64,000 nucleotides of DNA from Nostoc sp. UHCC 0870 (lineage in GTDB: Bacteria > Cyanobacteriota > Cyanobacteriia > Cyanobacteriales > Nostocaceae), in the NCBI RefSeq assembly GCF_022063185.1, contig NZ_CP091913.1, positions 5,495,141 through 5,559,140 on the forward strand, given 5' to 3'. Below, piece by piece: positions 17,425-26,350 of this stretch. The notes below the pieces were generated by a model that saw only the letters and a list, made by a program, of their open reading frames with translations, ran no database searches and was not told the origin of the DNA. A program made the translations under genes and the position numbers. The stretch's first letter is position 1. Each line of letters opens with the position of its first letter.

Positions 17425-17472
17425 CACTAGCGAGAAACAGGGGACAGATGACAGGGGACAGGTGACAGGTGA
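17425..17472. repeat. Short heptamer repeat
   Basis: Units of GGGGACAGATGACA and GGACAGGTGACAGG directly downstream of the 123-residue gene; same class as the C-rich half of 15133-15377. Confidence 0.75.
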
Positions 17473-17844
17473 TTATTGCGGACACTGTAACAGTTGTGCT
17501 TGGGGATAGTTTTTTCGTAGTTGCATTTGCCTTTGTAACTGCGCTTGTCCGTAGGTTGGTGACTGTTGTAATACTTCAGGCTTGGGTGGAATTGACAATC
17601 TATCTTCTCCTAGACTGCTGAACAAAATCACAGATTGCAATTGCAACTGGCGTTGTTGATGTTGCTGATAGAGTTTGGTATAAGTCTGAACAACCTGCTG
17701 CCATTCTGTTGCCGGACAATAGCTGCGATCAATCAGTAGTGTAATAGAGGGAACTGCAAACAACCAACTGATTAACAATCCGGTGAGCAAAAAAACTAAC
17801 CAACTGAGTCCTAAAGTTTTAAGTAGTTGCATATTGAGATTCAT
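17473..17844 (-). CDS. Small single-pass membrane protein, unknown
   Basis: 123 residues. One N-terminal membrane helix (about 8-34, LLKTLGLSWLVFLLTGLLIS), then a Gln-rich hydrophilic part with two Cys (CPATEW at about 43 and the terminal CPQ) that could form a disulfide if exported. No family is recognised. The helix could also be an uncleaved signal anchor. It is encoded in the same direction as the vWA lipoprotein upstream, 76 bp apart, with a heptamer repeat in the gap; function may be linked to that cluster but nothing shows it. ATG at 17844 or at the fifth codon. Confidence 0.55.
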   Translation of the reverse strand: MNLNMQLLKTLGLSWLVFLLTGLLISWLFAVPSITLLIDRSYCPATEWQQVVQTYTKLYQQHQQRQLQLQSVILFSSLGEDRLSIPPKPEVLQQSPTYGQAQLQRQMQLRKNYPQAQLLQCPQ

Positions 17845-17879
17845 TTTTTTAATTCGTAATATCTTTCACTAAGAAAACA

Positions 17880-17920
17880 TCTTCCCCAATCCCCAGTCCC
17901 CAGTCCCCAATCCCCAGTCC
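17880..17920. repeat. C-rich heptamer repeat
   Basis: Alternating CCCCAAT and CCCCAGT units immediately downstream of the vWA lipoprotein stop codon. Confidence 0.8.
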
Positions 17921-19657
17921 CTAAAGATTAGTCTGAAACAAGTCTTTGAGCAGAACTTGAACTTTTTCGGGTGTACCTTGGTAAACGCTACCTTCCCGAA
18001 TGGCGGCGATCGCTTCTAATTCCTCTTGATTAACTTCACCGTAGGCGATGGGATAAACTCTCACTCCACTGTGCTTAATCACATCCTGAATTTGTGCAAA
18101 CTCAATTCCCTTGGTGCTTTGTCCATCCGTCAGCAGTAAGGCGTAGAATCGCCCGTTGGGATCGGTTTTGCGTTTTTCCATCAAATCTGCTAAACCAACG
18201 GCTAGTCCGTCATAGAGGGCTGTATTACCATCAGGTTGCAGTTGGTCTATGGCTGCAAATAATCGTTTTTGTTCTAACTCGTTGAAGGGAGCAAGAGCAA
18301 TTCGGCGAACAGGGCGATCGCTAAATGTAATTAACCCAATCTGATTACCCCGGTTGATTTGTTTGCTAGCAAATCGTAAGGCTTCCTGAACTGCTTTCAG
18401 GCGGTTATCGTTCTCCATTGAACCACTTGTATCTACAATCAGTTCCATGTATACAGTCCGTCCGCCATCCTTGCGTTGTTTCCAGAATGACTGGACTGCT
18501 TTTAAAACTTCCCCTGATGGTATGGGTGGAAATTTACTGCGCTTGAGATATTCTGTTTGTTCATATCCCTGTTGTTTGGCTAATTCTTGCATGGGTGCAG
18601 AGGTGGCGAAGCTAGCAAATTGCTTTAAGGCTGCTTGTTTCGATGCACTATTCCAATCAAATCCTACTAATGGTGAATTTTCAGGATTACCGAAGGGAAT
18701 GTAAGCCAGTTTTGCAAATTCCGGCTGTTTCTTTAAGTTGACATAGCTTTGGTAAGCCATGACGATCGCTTGAAACTTTTGGGAATCACGTAGCCAAATT
18801 TGCTTTAAGTCTAAGTATGTAGGTGTTGTCAGGCTGATTTGTTTTTGGAAGCTGCTAAAAGCTGAAGTTACTTGAGGCTCATTTAGTTCAGCGATAGTCA
18901 ATGGTTTACCATCTTGAGCATGACCGGCTGAACGCCATAGTAAAGTGTGCAGAAAATTTAAGGCTGATGAGGCGATATAAGGATTGGAATAACCAACTTG
19001 AATTTTACCTGAGAGAATAGCATCCATCAGCCGATCAAATGTCACCTCTCCACCTTGAGCTAATTCCTTATAGGCTTGGGGTTGAATAGCAAAAATGGCT
19101 TGGTTGGGGACTAAAGCCGGTGCGATCGCTTGTAAGGATAATCCTTCGGCTTTGAGTAGTTCCAACCACATAGCAGTTGCTGGGGTGTAGCCTGCGGGTT
19201 TCCCTTTTCTGGCTGCTAAAATCTGTGCGCCTAATCCTGACGGAATATTCCGAATCCCGACTTGAATCACTTGTCCAGATGGAAGTTTTTGACGTTGTTG
19301 ATTAAATTTTTCGGCGACATCAACTAACCAATGTTCATCCTCTCGTTCTCCATTGGCTTTTTCTGCTGAACTATAGATTTCCACATACACAATATTTGAA
19401 TCACTGCTAGGCTTTGCACCATACAGAGGAAAGGTGTTTGGATCAGGTACAGAATCAGCCACCGGAGGAATCACGACAGTATAGGACGTGGTATCAGATA
19501 CAAGTTGTGAATCTACTATAATGTTTGGTAAAAGCTGTTCCCGCAGATAGCGATCGCTACTTTCAAAAGAATCTATATTTATTGGTATAGTACAAGCACA
19601 CAACAAGCTGAGGCATAGTCCAATTACTAGCCCAAATTGAAAACGTAATTTTTTCAT
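17921..19657 (-). CDS. Lipoprotein with solute-binding domain fused to vWA domain
   Basis: 578 residues. Signal peptide with lipobox around LLCAC (Cys22). Residues about 80-370 resemble an extracellular solute-binding (type 2 periplasmic-binding) domain: VYVEIYSSAEKAN, WLVDVAEKFNQQRQ, GYSNPYIASSALNFLHT and AYIPFGNPENSPLVGFDWN. Residues about 395-578 form a vWA domain with an intact MIDAS (VDTSGSM at about 410, then NTALYDG and LLTDGQS). The fusion is surface-exposed in the periplasm. vWA domains mediate metal-dependent protein binding, so the protein may couple ligand sensing to a partner. The next gene upstream (membrane coiled-coil protein) is 5 bp away, so the two form an operon. No transporter subunits are present. 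Function unknown. Confidence 0.85.
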   Translation of the reverse strand: MKKLRFQFGLVIGLCLSLLCACTIPINIDSFESSDRYLREQLLPNIIVDSQLVSDTTSYTVVIPPVADSVPDPNTFPLYGAKPSSDSNIVYVEIYSSAEKANGEREDEHWLVDVAEKFNQQRQKLPSGQVIQVGIRNIPSGLGAQILAARKGKPAGYTPATAMWLELLKAEGLSLQAIAPALVPNQAIFAIQPQAYKELAQGGEVTFDRLMDAILSGKIQVGYSNPYIASSALNFLHTLLWRSAGHAQDGKPLTIAELNEPQVTSAFSSFQKQISLTTPTYLDLKQIWLRDSQKFQAIVMAYQSYVNLKKQPEFAKLAYIPFGNPENSPLVGFDWNSASKQAALKQFASFATSAPMQELAKQQGYEQTEYLKRSKFPPIPSGEVLKAVQSFWKQRKDGGRTVYMELIVDTSGSMENDNRLKAVQEALRFASKQINRGNQIGLITFSDRPVRRIALAPFNELEQKRLFAAIDQLQPDGNTALYDGLAVGLADLMEKRKTDPNGRFYALLLTDGQSTKGIEFAQIQDVIKHSGVRVYPIAYGEVNQEELEAIAAIREGSVYQGTPEKVQVLLKDLFQTNL

Positions 19658-19662
19658 GTGAT

Positions 19663-20316
19663 TTAGTCCCTTAAAATTCCTCTAGTGTTTTCAGCAATCA
19701 GTGTTTGCAGTCGTGTTGAGATCACACCAGAATTAGTTAGTGCAGGTTGTCCCAAATTGTCCAGTGCTATTTGGTCGTGCAATTCTTGAAGTTGATCATG
19801 GGTGTGCTGAAGTCGGCTCAGACTGCTTTGCAACTGTTGTTTTGCTAATTCTCGATAATGTGATGTTTGGACTTTTTCAGTGACTTGCAAAGCCTTTACT
19901 AGTCGGTCAAGCAAATCTAAAACGGTGTGCAAGGTTTCTAGCAAGTCTGGAGTAAAAGTTGATTCCTGTTGAGAAATTTGGATAGTAAGCTGCTGAATCG
20001 TTAAAGTCTGTTGTCGAACTGATCGCCACAGAGATTCACAAGCATGAGGAATCTGGTTATCCAAGTAACTGATATGACCAAGAAATACATCTAATTGCAG
20101 TAAATTTGCTGAATTTGCCAAAGTGCGGCTTTTTTGGCGTTGGAGTTGCATATACCAAGATGCGATCGCCAAAACAACAATCACTGCACCGCTAAATATC
20201 ACAATCAAACGCATTCCTAACCACAAAACAAAGCCCAGATAACCGATTAATACCCCAGTTATTAATAATTGAGTTTGAGACAGTTGGAAAATTTTACGCC
20301 GAGATTTATTTATCAT
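19663..20316 (-). CDS. Two-helix membrane protein with coiled coil
   Basis: 217 residues. Two adjacent membrane helices near the N-terminus (about 16-34 and 36-55), then a cytoplasmic-looking helical part rich in Gln, Leu and Ser with heptad-like spacing (about 95-185, including LQSSLSRLQHTHDQLQELHDQ). I recognise no named family; it loosely resembles the membrane-plus-coiled-coil partners found beside vWA and TelA/XpaC-type stress proteins. The stop lies 5 bp before the start of the vWA lipoprotein gene, which argues for translational coupling and a shared complex at the membrane. Confidence 0.65.
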   Translation of the reverse strand: MINKSRRKIFQLSQTQLLITGVLIGYLGFVLWLGMRLIVIFSGAVIVVLAIASWYMQLQRQKSRTLANSANLLQLDVFLGHISYLDNQIPHACESLWRSVRQQTLTIQQLTIQISQQESTFTPDLLETLHTVLDLLDRLVKALQVTEKVQTSHYRELAKQQLQSSLSRLQHTHDQLQELHDQIALDNLGQPALTNSGVISTRLQTLIAENTRGILRD

Positions 20317-20351
20317 GAATAGATTACCTCGTGCATGATTTGAGAAAATAA

Positions 20352-20377
20352 GTTTGTAGTAAGGACTTTAGTCCTTA
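20352..20377. repeat. Palindromic repeat, GTAGTAAGGACTTTAGTCC type
   Basis: TTTGTAGT followed by the palindrome AAGGACTTTAGTCCTT. Related units occur at 27203-27259 and 57598-57619. Here it sits between the response regulator stop and the coiled-coil gene start, and may attenuate read-through. Confidence 0.65.
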
Positions 20378-20384
20378 GTATGAA

Positions 20385-21092
20385 CTAATCAATTAAGCCT
20401 GCTTCTCTGGCGCGAATTTTAGTCATGATTCTGATGTTTTTTCCTTGAGTTCTTAATTCATCACAATCAATACCCAAGGCTAATTGCAATGTATCCCAGT
20501 GGTTACGGACTGTGCGTTCAGATACACAAATATGTGCAGCAATCGCTTTATCTTGCAATCCTTCATTAAAGGCTAGGCTGAGTAACTTTAATATCTCTGG
20601 TTTAACGTTTAATTCCTCATAAATATTTGGATATATATAGATATCTGTAATTTCTTTGATACAGGTAAATCCCCTTAATGCCCCATTTATTCTGGAGAGC
20701 ATTTCTTGATTAGTAATATTTTTATCAGCAATCACAAAGCCCCCTTTATGAGTATCAATTGCAGGTTTAATTTGCACTAGTCTTTTCACATAAGAGCTTT
20801 GGACAAGAATATTCACATTAGGATATGTGTGCATTACCTGTTGTAATAATTCTAGACCTATACGAGTCTGTGCTATTTTTCCAGGCTGTTCTGGTAAACA
20901 AATATCCATAATGATGAGGTTAGGCTGCAAATTCGAGATTTTATTCAGCGCATCATTAGCTGTTTGAGCCAGGCTAATTTTTGTATCAGGATAATAATTT
21001 TTGATGAGTTCATTCGTTCCAGTCAGACAGATATCAGAACCATCAACTAAAACAATTTGCAGAGATGTAGTTTTTGCCAAAGATTGGTTCAT
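20385..21092 (-). CDS. Response regulator with LuxR-type HTH
   Basis: 235 residues. REC domain (about 11-135): acidic patch VDGSD near residue 17-20, phospho-acceptor Asp63 in LIIMDICLPE, and Lys of VIADKN. A linker is followed by a HTH of the LuxR/GerE type (about 165-220): ILKLLSLAFNEGLQDKAIAA followed by HICVSERTVRNHWDTLQLALG. It is a DNA-binding transcription regulator controlled by phosphorylation from an unknown kinase. It is upstream of, and in the same direction as, the coiled-coil and vWA genes (68 bp gap with a palindrome), so it might control them. The DNA-binding helix is normal. The closest orphan kinase is at 10877-12658. Confidence 0.88.
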   Translation of the reverse strand: MNQSLAKTTSLQIVLVDGSDICLTGTNELIKNYYPDTKISLAQTANDALNKISNLQPNLIIMDICLPEQPGKIAQTRIGLELLQQVMHTYPNVNILVQSSYVKRLVQIKPAIDTHKGGFVIADKNITNQEMLSRINGALRGFTCIKEITDIYIYPNIYEELNVKPEILKLLSLAFNEGLQDKAIAAHICVSERTVRNHWDTLQLALGIDCDELRTQGKNIRIMTKIRAREAGLID

Positions 21093-21275
21093 ATTGTTAT
21101 ACCTGGATTATGAATTGGGACAAATTATTGGTGTGTAGAAACTATGCAAATTTTCTACTTACATTCTGAGTTCTCCTGATAGCAAAGGGCGTTGATATAA
21201 ATGATTAAAGATAGTGATACAAAACGCCTTTGATTTACAACCAGTAATTCTTAAATGCCTAAAGCATTTATTGAG

Positions 21276-22163
21276 TTAATCACCACCACCACCACCACCG
21301 CCATCACCACCACCGCCACCGTCACCACAGCCACCGTCACCACCACCACCATCACTATACCCTCCAACTTCGTCACTACTACTGTTGTATTCGTAAGTAA
21401 CACTAACGCTCTTACGAGAGAATAAGATACGGTAGACAATTAACAAGAGAATTGCCCACAAAATCCACTTCAATAAATCATCTTCAGATTGTGAACTTTG
21501 CCATATAGGGGTTTTTAGCTCAGTACCTGTGCTATCAAAAGTCACCTGAATTTCTAAATATTCTCCTGGTTCAATGGCTGTTTCAGCAACCGCCTCAATA
21601 GTTTTTGAGTTCACTTTGCGGATATTTGTAGATATGCCAAAGCTTTGGAAATCTTTGATATTAGCAGCAAATTGTTCAGGGAGTTCTACTCGAACTTTTG
21701 CCTGTTTGATAGGGGCTTTCCGTCCAGAAAAAATAGCTTTCCAATATACTTGAGCATCGTTATCATCTACGTTTAACCCACCAACAACACGATATTTCAA
21801 TACGAAAGTATGGCTTTCTGGTGCTTTGAGTTGATGCTTCCAACGAATCCAACGTTGATTATTTTCTGTACCTGTTTCGCTGGGTAATAATCGACCATTT
21901 TCTGTGACTGATATTTCAGTAATCTTGTCTACTTTATCCAGAGGAATATAGCGGGAGCGTTGATTGTTATATTTTCCTGTAAATGTATATTTTTGTGTTT
22001 CGGTGACTAGCATATCACCGTTAGTTTGCACGGCGATATCAACATTTATAAACTCCCAATAGAAAGGTACTGATTGGGCTTGAGCTTGATGAAAAGAAAA
22101 TGTGAGGCTGAAAATGAGTGTGATAGAAAATAGGAATAGTCTTTGCATTAGTTGACGACACAT
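21276..22163 (-). CDS. DUF2207-type membrane protein with Gly-rich tail
   Basis: 295 residues. Signal peptide (about 1-29, ending QAQA), an extracytoplasmic beta-rich DUF2207 domain (30-220: FYWEFINVDIAVQTNGDMLV, ETQKYTFTG, QVYWKAIFSG), one membrane helix (about 230-250, LLKWILWAILLLIVYRILF), then a short cytoplasmic tail ending in an extreme Gly/Asp run (about 270-295). In other DUF2207 proteins the tail is likewise Gly/Ser-rich (e.g. GGGGGSGGGG). Function of the family is unknown. Start: ATG at 22163 with GGAG nine bases upstream. Same direction as the response regulator, separated by 180 bp that hold no obvious motif. Confidence 0.8.
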   Translation of the reverse strand: MCRQLMQRLFLFSITLIFSLTFSFHQAQAQSVPFYWEFINVDIAVQTNGDMLVTETQKYTFTGKYNNQRSRYIPLDKVDKITEISVTENGRLLPSETGTENNQRWIRWKHQLKAPESHTFVLKYRVVGGLNVDDNDAQVYWKAIFSGRKAPIKQAKVRVELPEQFAANIKDFQSFGISTNIRKVNSKTIEAVAETAIEPGEYLEIQVTFDSTGTELKTPIWQSSQSEDDLLKWILWAILLLIVYRILFSRKSVSVTYEYNSSSDEVGGYSDGGGGDGGCGDGGGGGDGGGGGGGD

Positions 22164-22304
22164 CAGGAATTACTCCATATCTAAAATTCAAAATGCTCTT
22201 ACCCTTCTGAGGGAATATCGTCCGCTAAAGTAAAAATTGTTGGATTTGTTATGTAACTTTACAATTAAGTTTATAGGATTTCTACTTGATTTTTGAACAG
22301 ATGC

Positions 22305-22384
22305 GTAGGGTGTGTTAGCGACAGCGTAACGCACCTACTACCAAGGCCTTTGGTGCGTTACGGCTTACGCCTAACACACCCTAC
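22305..22384. repeat. MITE-like hairpin, 80 bp
   Basis: 14-bp perfect arms GTAGGGTGTGTTAG/CTAACACACCCTAC with an inner stem CGTAACGCACC/GGTGCGTTACG, giving an almost fully folded element between the CHAT gene and the DUF2207 gene. Its ends resemble the 65-bp family at 28042 and 33141. Confidence 0.8.
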
Positions 22385-22447
22385 ATATACTTAGATTTTT
22401 TCAGAAATAAAATCGGATTCCTATATAAAACGGTATGATTTGATAAA

Positions 22448-25198
22448 TTACTTTTTAGGACAAGGAACATCTTTCACGAGAGCAAACTTCAACTGATCAT
22501 TTACACTCACGATCGCCCGCGTGGTAAATTCTGCGCGATCGCCCCTTGCATCAAAACTAATCTTTAAACCATCAATAATCTTACTAGATGCGGCTGTCTC
22601 AGGCCTGATACCTGTTTCAGACAATTTCTGTCGAATTTCTTGCCGATTCACAGGTAAATTTGATAACTTAATCGCCTGTAATACTGCTTGCACAGATTCA
22701 TATGCTAGGGCTGTACGTCGATTTAAATCACCACCCCAGTATTCATTTATCTCTTTTCTAAAATTTTCTGCCCCACACTGATTGGGATGCCAATCAACTG
22801 CAAGGAATAAGCTATTTACTGTGGTAACTTTAGCCTTATCAATGACTTCTTGCAGATACAGAGGATTTGCCCCTAAAATTGGTTTTTTCCCGTTGTTTAA
22901 TTTGATAATCTCAACCGCTTTTTGCAATGCTGTACTATTGTTAGTCCCTCCATCGGGCAATATTGCTAGAGCATCTGCATCTCTAACTTCTAGTGGCAAT
23001 TTAGTAATATCAAACTTGGCATCAGATAAGTCAACCTCAGCAATTATACTTCCATTAAAGGCTCTAAGAACCTGCTTAAATTGCTCAAATAAATCCTTAC
23101 TAAACTCCTCTTGAGAGTTGTAAAAAACAACCACTTTTGGCTGAGGCTTTTTGAGATCATCCACTAAATACTGCACTAAACTATAGGCTTCTACCCGACT
23201 TGATGAAACGGTACGGTAGAAGACTTTGTTAGGATCATAGCAATCTGGATTTGATTGGAAATTAACTACGGTACTCGTAGGAGAAATCACCACCAGATCC
23301 TTTGGAGAATAAACCTTCAAGGCTGCACAGGTATTGGGAGAGGTGTAGTGTCCCACAACAGCCAGAACTTTGGCATTGTTTGAGAGTATTTCTGCAATTC
23401 TCCGCGCTTGGGCAGGTTTATTGCTATCGTTAGCAATAATGACTCGTAAATTCAACCCATCTTTAACTGCTACATCTTGGGCTTGAGCAACTCCAAAGAG
23501 GATATCTAATCCAAAGTTAAAATTTAATGGTGCAGCAACAGCAATGGTGTAAATTGGCAAATTGGGGTTTTGGGTACGCCGCAGATTTACAAGAGCATTG
23601 TTACGATAAATCAGAATTTCTGGATCTTGTAGTGCTGCTAAAGCTGTTTGACTGAAACCCTGAGCAGATTTATTTAATTTGGCTTGATTACGCAGGTTAT
23701 CAAAAATCCCTACTGCATCGCCATATCTACCTTCAGCAAATGCTGTAATACCTTGCTGTTTTAATGAAAGATATGGCTCACTCAGTCGAACTCTGCTATC
23801 AGCAATTGGCTGTTTACCATAACTGATGAATTTTTCTACATCATCAGCAATTTGCTCTGGTTGGGTGCAGGTTGAGGGAAAAATTTGACAGCGATTGATG
23901 GTAATTGGGATAGATACAGCCATGATTCCAGCCAAAGTAGCCAACCCCAGCATGAGCCGAGAACGAGACAGGAAAAATGATGATTTAGGGTTTTGGGGAG
24001 TTTTATCAGGCCAAACAAACTCCGGTTGAATGGGATTCAGACAAACGGCGGGTAGCCAGGAAGCAGCCGGAAAAGTCCCTTGTACAGATTCTAGGCGATC
24101 GCGCGCTTCACGCACTGCCAAACACAGAGGTTTACCTTGAGAGAATTCCCGCAAAAAGTAGAGCAAGAATTGATAAGCAATCCTATCCGGTACAGGTTCG
24201 CGCATGACGATGACAGCCGGCACGTTCAATTTTGCCAAAAAATCGGCAATTTTTAACCCATCACAAGAATTGAAGATGGCTAACTTTAAACCTTTCGTGA
24301 CGGCTTTTGTTAAACTTTTATGTAACGCATCTAAGGGTAAAAATTTGCCATCACTAATTTGAATCTGTCCACTTTTACCCTCACTAGAACTATGTCCAGC
24401 AAAAAACAAGATATCCCAATCTTGATCAAATAACAGATGAGAAATCTTTTCTTCACTTGGCTCTGATTGCTTAACAATTTGCGCTCCACGTTGTTCTAGA
24501 AGTGTTAAAGCGGCTACATCTTGTTCTAATTGCAAACCATCCTGAGAACTGCCAAAAATCGCTAAAACTCTGACTGGTGCTTTAAAAGTGGGGACTTGCT
24601 CACGAAATCCGGTGAATAAAGCAAACTCAGCATTGGGAAGCTTAGTAAATAAATCCCAGATATGCCAGGGTAGTCTGCGGAGTATTTCATTTTGGTTATC
24701 ATCTTGTGTAGGACATCTAATAATAATGGGGACAGATTGATCAGTGCTGACTCTGGTATTAGCCTGAATGCGATCGCGCAAACTCCTAAACGCGCTATCT
24801 TCAAACCATCTTCTACAATAGTTCTGTAAATCTTCCGTTCTTTGTCTCCAGGTTTCCAGATTAGCTACATTCGTTACCTGTGCTGGAACTGCTTGTAGTT
24901 GACGACTGTTTTTTAATGATGTTTTTTTCCATTCGTGATACAACTGCGGCATTTCTGATGCGGCCGGAATATTGGGTAAATCATCATCATCTTGAATAGT
25001 GCGACCATCTTCTAAAATCTGAAGCTTCACAGAGAAGCCGTCAGCAAAGCTACCGCTACTAATCTCCAACACAACGGCGACGTTTTCAGGTATTTGAGGT
25101 CTAGGTCTAGCAGAGGATGGCAGCATAAACGACCAAGGGGGAATATCTGGAAGTAAAGAGTTTATTCTAGATAAGCATGATTGAGCAAAACTCCGCAA
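22448..25198 (-). CDS. CHAT protease fused to a Leu/Ile/Val-binding-like receptor domain
   Basis: 916 residues. The N-terminal region (about 30-200) is unknown; a CHAT (caspase-HetF-type) peptidase follows, with catalytic His in FFAGHSSSEG (about 267) and catalytic Cys in AIFNSCDGL (about 311). A membrane helix (about 415-436, LMLGLATLAGIMAVSIPITI) leads to a helical spacer and then a type 1 periplasmic-binding fold (about 545-915: VVGHYTSPNTCAALKVYSP, VVISPTSTVVNF, ALAILPDGGTNNSTAL), as in branched-chain amino acid receptors. So an outside ligand domain is joined to an inside protease. It follows the DUF1822 gene by 18 bp. Start is uncertain: TTG at 25198, or ATG at 25126 (MLPSSARP). Probable ligand-controlled protease; substrate unknown. 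Confidence 0.88.
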   Translation of the reverse strand: MRSFAQSCLSRINSLLPDIPPWSFMLPSSARPRPQIPENVAVVLEISSGSFADGFSVKLQILEDGRTIQDDDDLPNIPAASEMPQLYHEWKKTSLKNSRQLQAVPAQVTNVANLETWRQRTEDLQNYCRRWFEDSAFRSLRDRIQANTRVSTDQSVPIIIRCPTQDDNQNEILRRLPWHIWDLFTKLPNAEFALFTGFREQVPTFKAPVRVLAIFGSSQDGLQLEQDVAALTLLEQRGAQIVKQSEPSEEKISHLLFDQDWDILFFAGHSSSEGKSGQIQISDGKFLPLDALHKSLTKAVTKGLKLAIFNSCDGLKIADFLAKLNVPAVIVMREPVPDRIAYQFLLYFLREFSQGKPLCLAVREARDRLESVQGTFPAASWLPAVCLNPIQPEFVWPDKTPQNPKSSFFLSRSRLMLGLATLAGIMAVSIPITINRCQIFPSTCTQPEQIADDVEKFISYGKQPIADSRVRLSEPYLSLKQQGITAFAEGRYGDAVGIFDNLRNQAKLNKSAQGFSQTALAALQDPEILIYRNNALVNLRRTQNPNLPIYTIAVAAPLNFNFGLDILFGVAQAQDVAVKDGLNLRVIIANDSNKPAQARRIAEILSNNAKVLAVVGHYTSPNTCAALKVYSPKDLVVISPTSTVVNFQSNPDCYDPNKVFYRTVSSSRVEAYSLVQYLVDDLKKPQPKVVVFYNSQEEFSKDLFEQFKQVLRAFNGSIIAEVDLSDAKFDITKLPLEVRDADALAILPDGGTNNSTALQKAVEIIKLNNGKKPILGANPLYLQEVIDKAKVTTVNSLFLAVDWHPNQCGAENFRKEINEYWGGDLNRRTALAYESVQAVLQAIKLSNLPVNRQEIRQKLSETGIRPETAASSKIIDGLKISFDARGDRAEFTTRAIVSVNDQLKFALVKDVPCPKK

Positions 25199-25216
25199 TG
25201 ATCAGCTAATGATCAG

Positions 25217-26314
25217 TTAAACCATAAAATCTTCGGTAAAGCTAGCATCATCAAGAACAACACGGACACTGAAGTGATCGCCTCTGTCCGCCGTAAACTT
25301 GAATTGGATATAATCATCTTGCTGGCGGGATTCCACTTCAAAAAATTGATTCCCGATTTCATCCAGCCCGATGAGCCGCAAACCTGGCGGTAGGGGAGAC
25401 ATTTTTTCTAGGGGATACACCCGCAACAAAATTAACATCCTGCCATCTGACTTAGGCAAAATCCCTACCATCAGCACTACAGAATGCCCAATCAGATAAA
25501 TTCCTAAATCTTTAGCACTGATGACTGGGCAAACTGGATGTTGTGGATTTAGCCCCCACAGCAATTCCGCAGATTGCCAGCGAATTTCATCATCTTGAGT
25601 AGTTTGGATGAGATTTACCAAAGCTTCCTGGGGATTTAAGTGCAGGGGAACGGTTTGCACCAAATTAGAAGATTCTCGGCGATAGAGTTGTTCAACCTGT
25701 TGGCGGATGGGGTCATTACCTCGTTGCGGCTGTGGGTCACAAAATCGGACGACGGAAGTTTTCATCATGTTCAGCAAGTCTTGTGGGGCTTGCCAATCTG
25801 ATTCAAAAGTGCGCTTGAGCCAATGGCTGAGTTGCACTATTGGTTCTGGTTGCGGTTCTGAAGTCAAGCACTCCAGCAAGTTATCAAGGGATTGAAAATA
25901 ACTGCGCGGTAGTTCCGATACTGAGACAGATTCGACAAATCCTACAATTTGCCCTTCTTGGTAAGGTTCATCAAGTTCAATCATCACGTAGCCGAGACGT
26001 TCTGACCAAACTTCCGGGGGTATATGACATTTGCGATCGCTCCCACGCAAAGCCCGACATTCTAAAAATCCGTTTAAACTGGGAATATACAAGTCTGCAA
26101 TGTTTTCTAATTGCTGCTCTAGGGGATTCCAGCTATGGCTAGCTGCTAAATCGGTATCAATACCCAACAGTTGCAAACAACGTTGAGTCACCAACACAGC
26201 TAAAGTATTACGATAAACTTGTTGCGATCGCGCTTGCGTCGGCTGTTGTTGAGCAAAGTGGTATGCTTGTTGGCGATCGCTTGCGGTAATCAAAATTTTG
26301 ATTGGTTCAATCAT
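25217..26314 (-). CDS. DUF1822 family protein
   Basis: 365 residues from the ATG at 26314 (MIEPIKILI). Recognised as the cyanobacterial DUF1822 family by the layout FAQQQPTQARSQQVYRNTLAV near the N-terminus, DLAASHSWNPLEQQLENIAD, the recurring PPEVWSERLGYVMIELDE and the C-terminal LRLIGLDEIGNQFFEVESRQ. There is no signal peptide and no membrane helix, so it is probably cytoplasmic. Family function is unknown. It sits between a sigma-like gene (36 bp upstream) and the CHAT gene (18 bp downstream), a context seen repeatedly for this family in cyanobacteria as I recall. It may bridge the sigma-like protein and the protease, or be the cleaved substrate (inference). Confidence 0.85.
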   Translation of the reverse strand: MIEPIKILITASDRQQAYHFAQQQPTQARSQQVYRNTLAVLVTQRCLQLLGIDTDLAASHSWNPLEQQLENIADLYIPSLNGFLECRALRGSDRKCHIPPEVWSERLGYVMIELDEPYQEGQIVGFVESVSVSELPRSYFQSLDNLLECLTSEPQPEPIVQLSHWLKRTFESDWQAPQDLLNMMKTSVVRFCDPQPQRGNDPIRQQVEQLYRRESSNLVQTVPLHLNPQEALVNLIQTTQDDEIRWQSAELLWGLNPQHPVCPVISAKDLGIYLIGHSVVLMVGILPKSDGRMLILLRVYPLEKMSPLPPGLRLIGLDEIGNQFFEVESRQQDDYIQFKFTADRGDHFSVRVVLDDASFTEDFMV

Positions 26315-26350
26315 GATTCGTGTCAAAAAACGTTTGCACTTGTCGGAATA

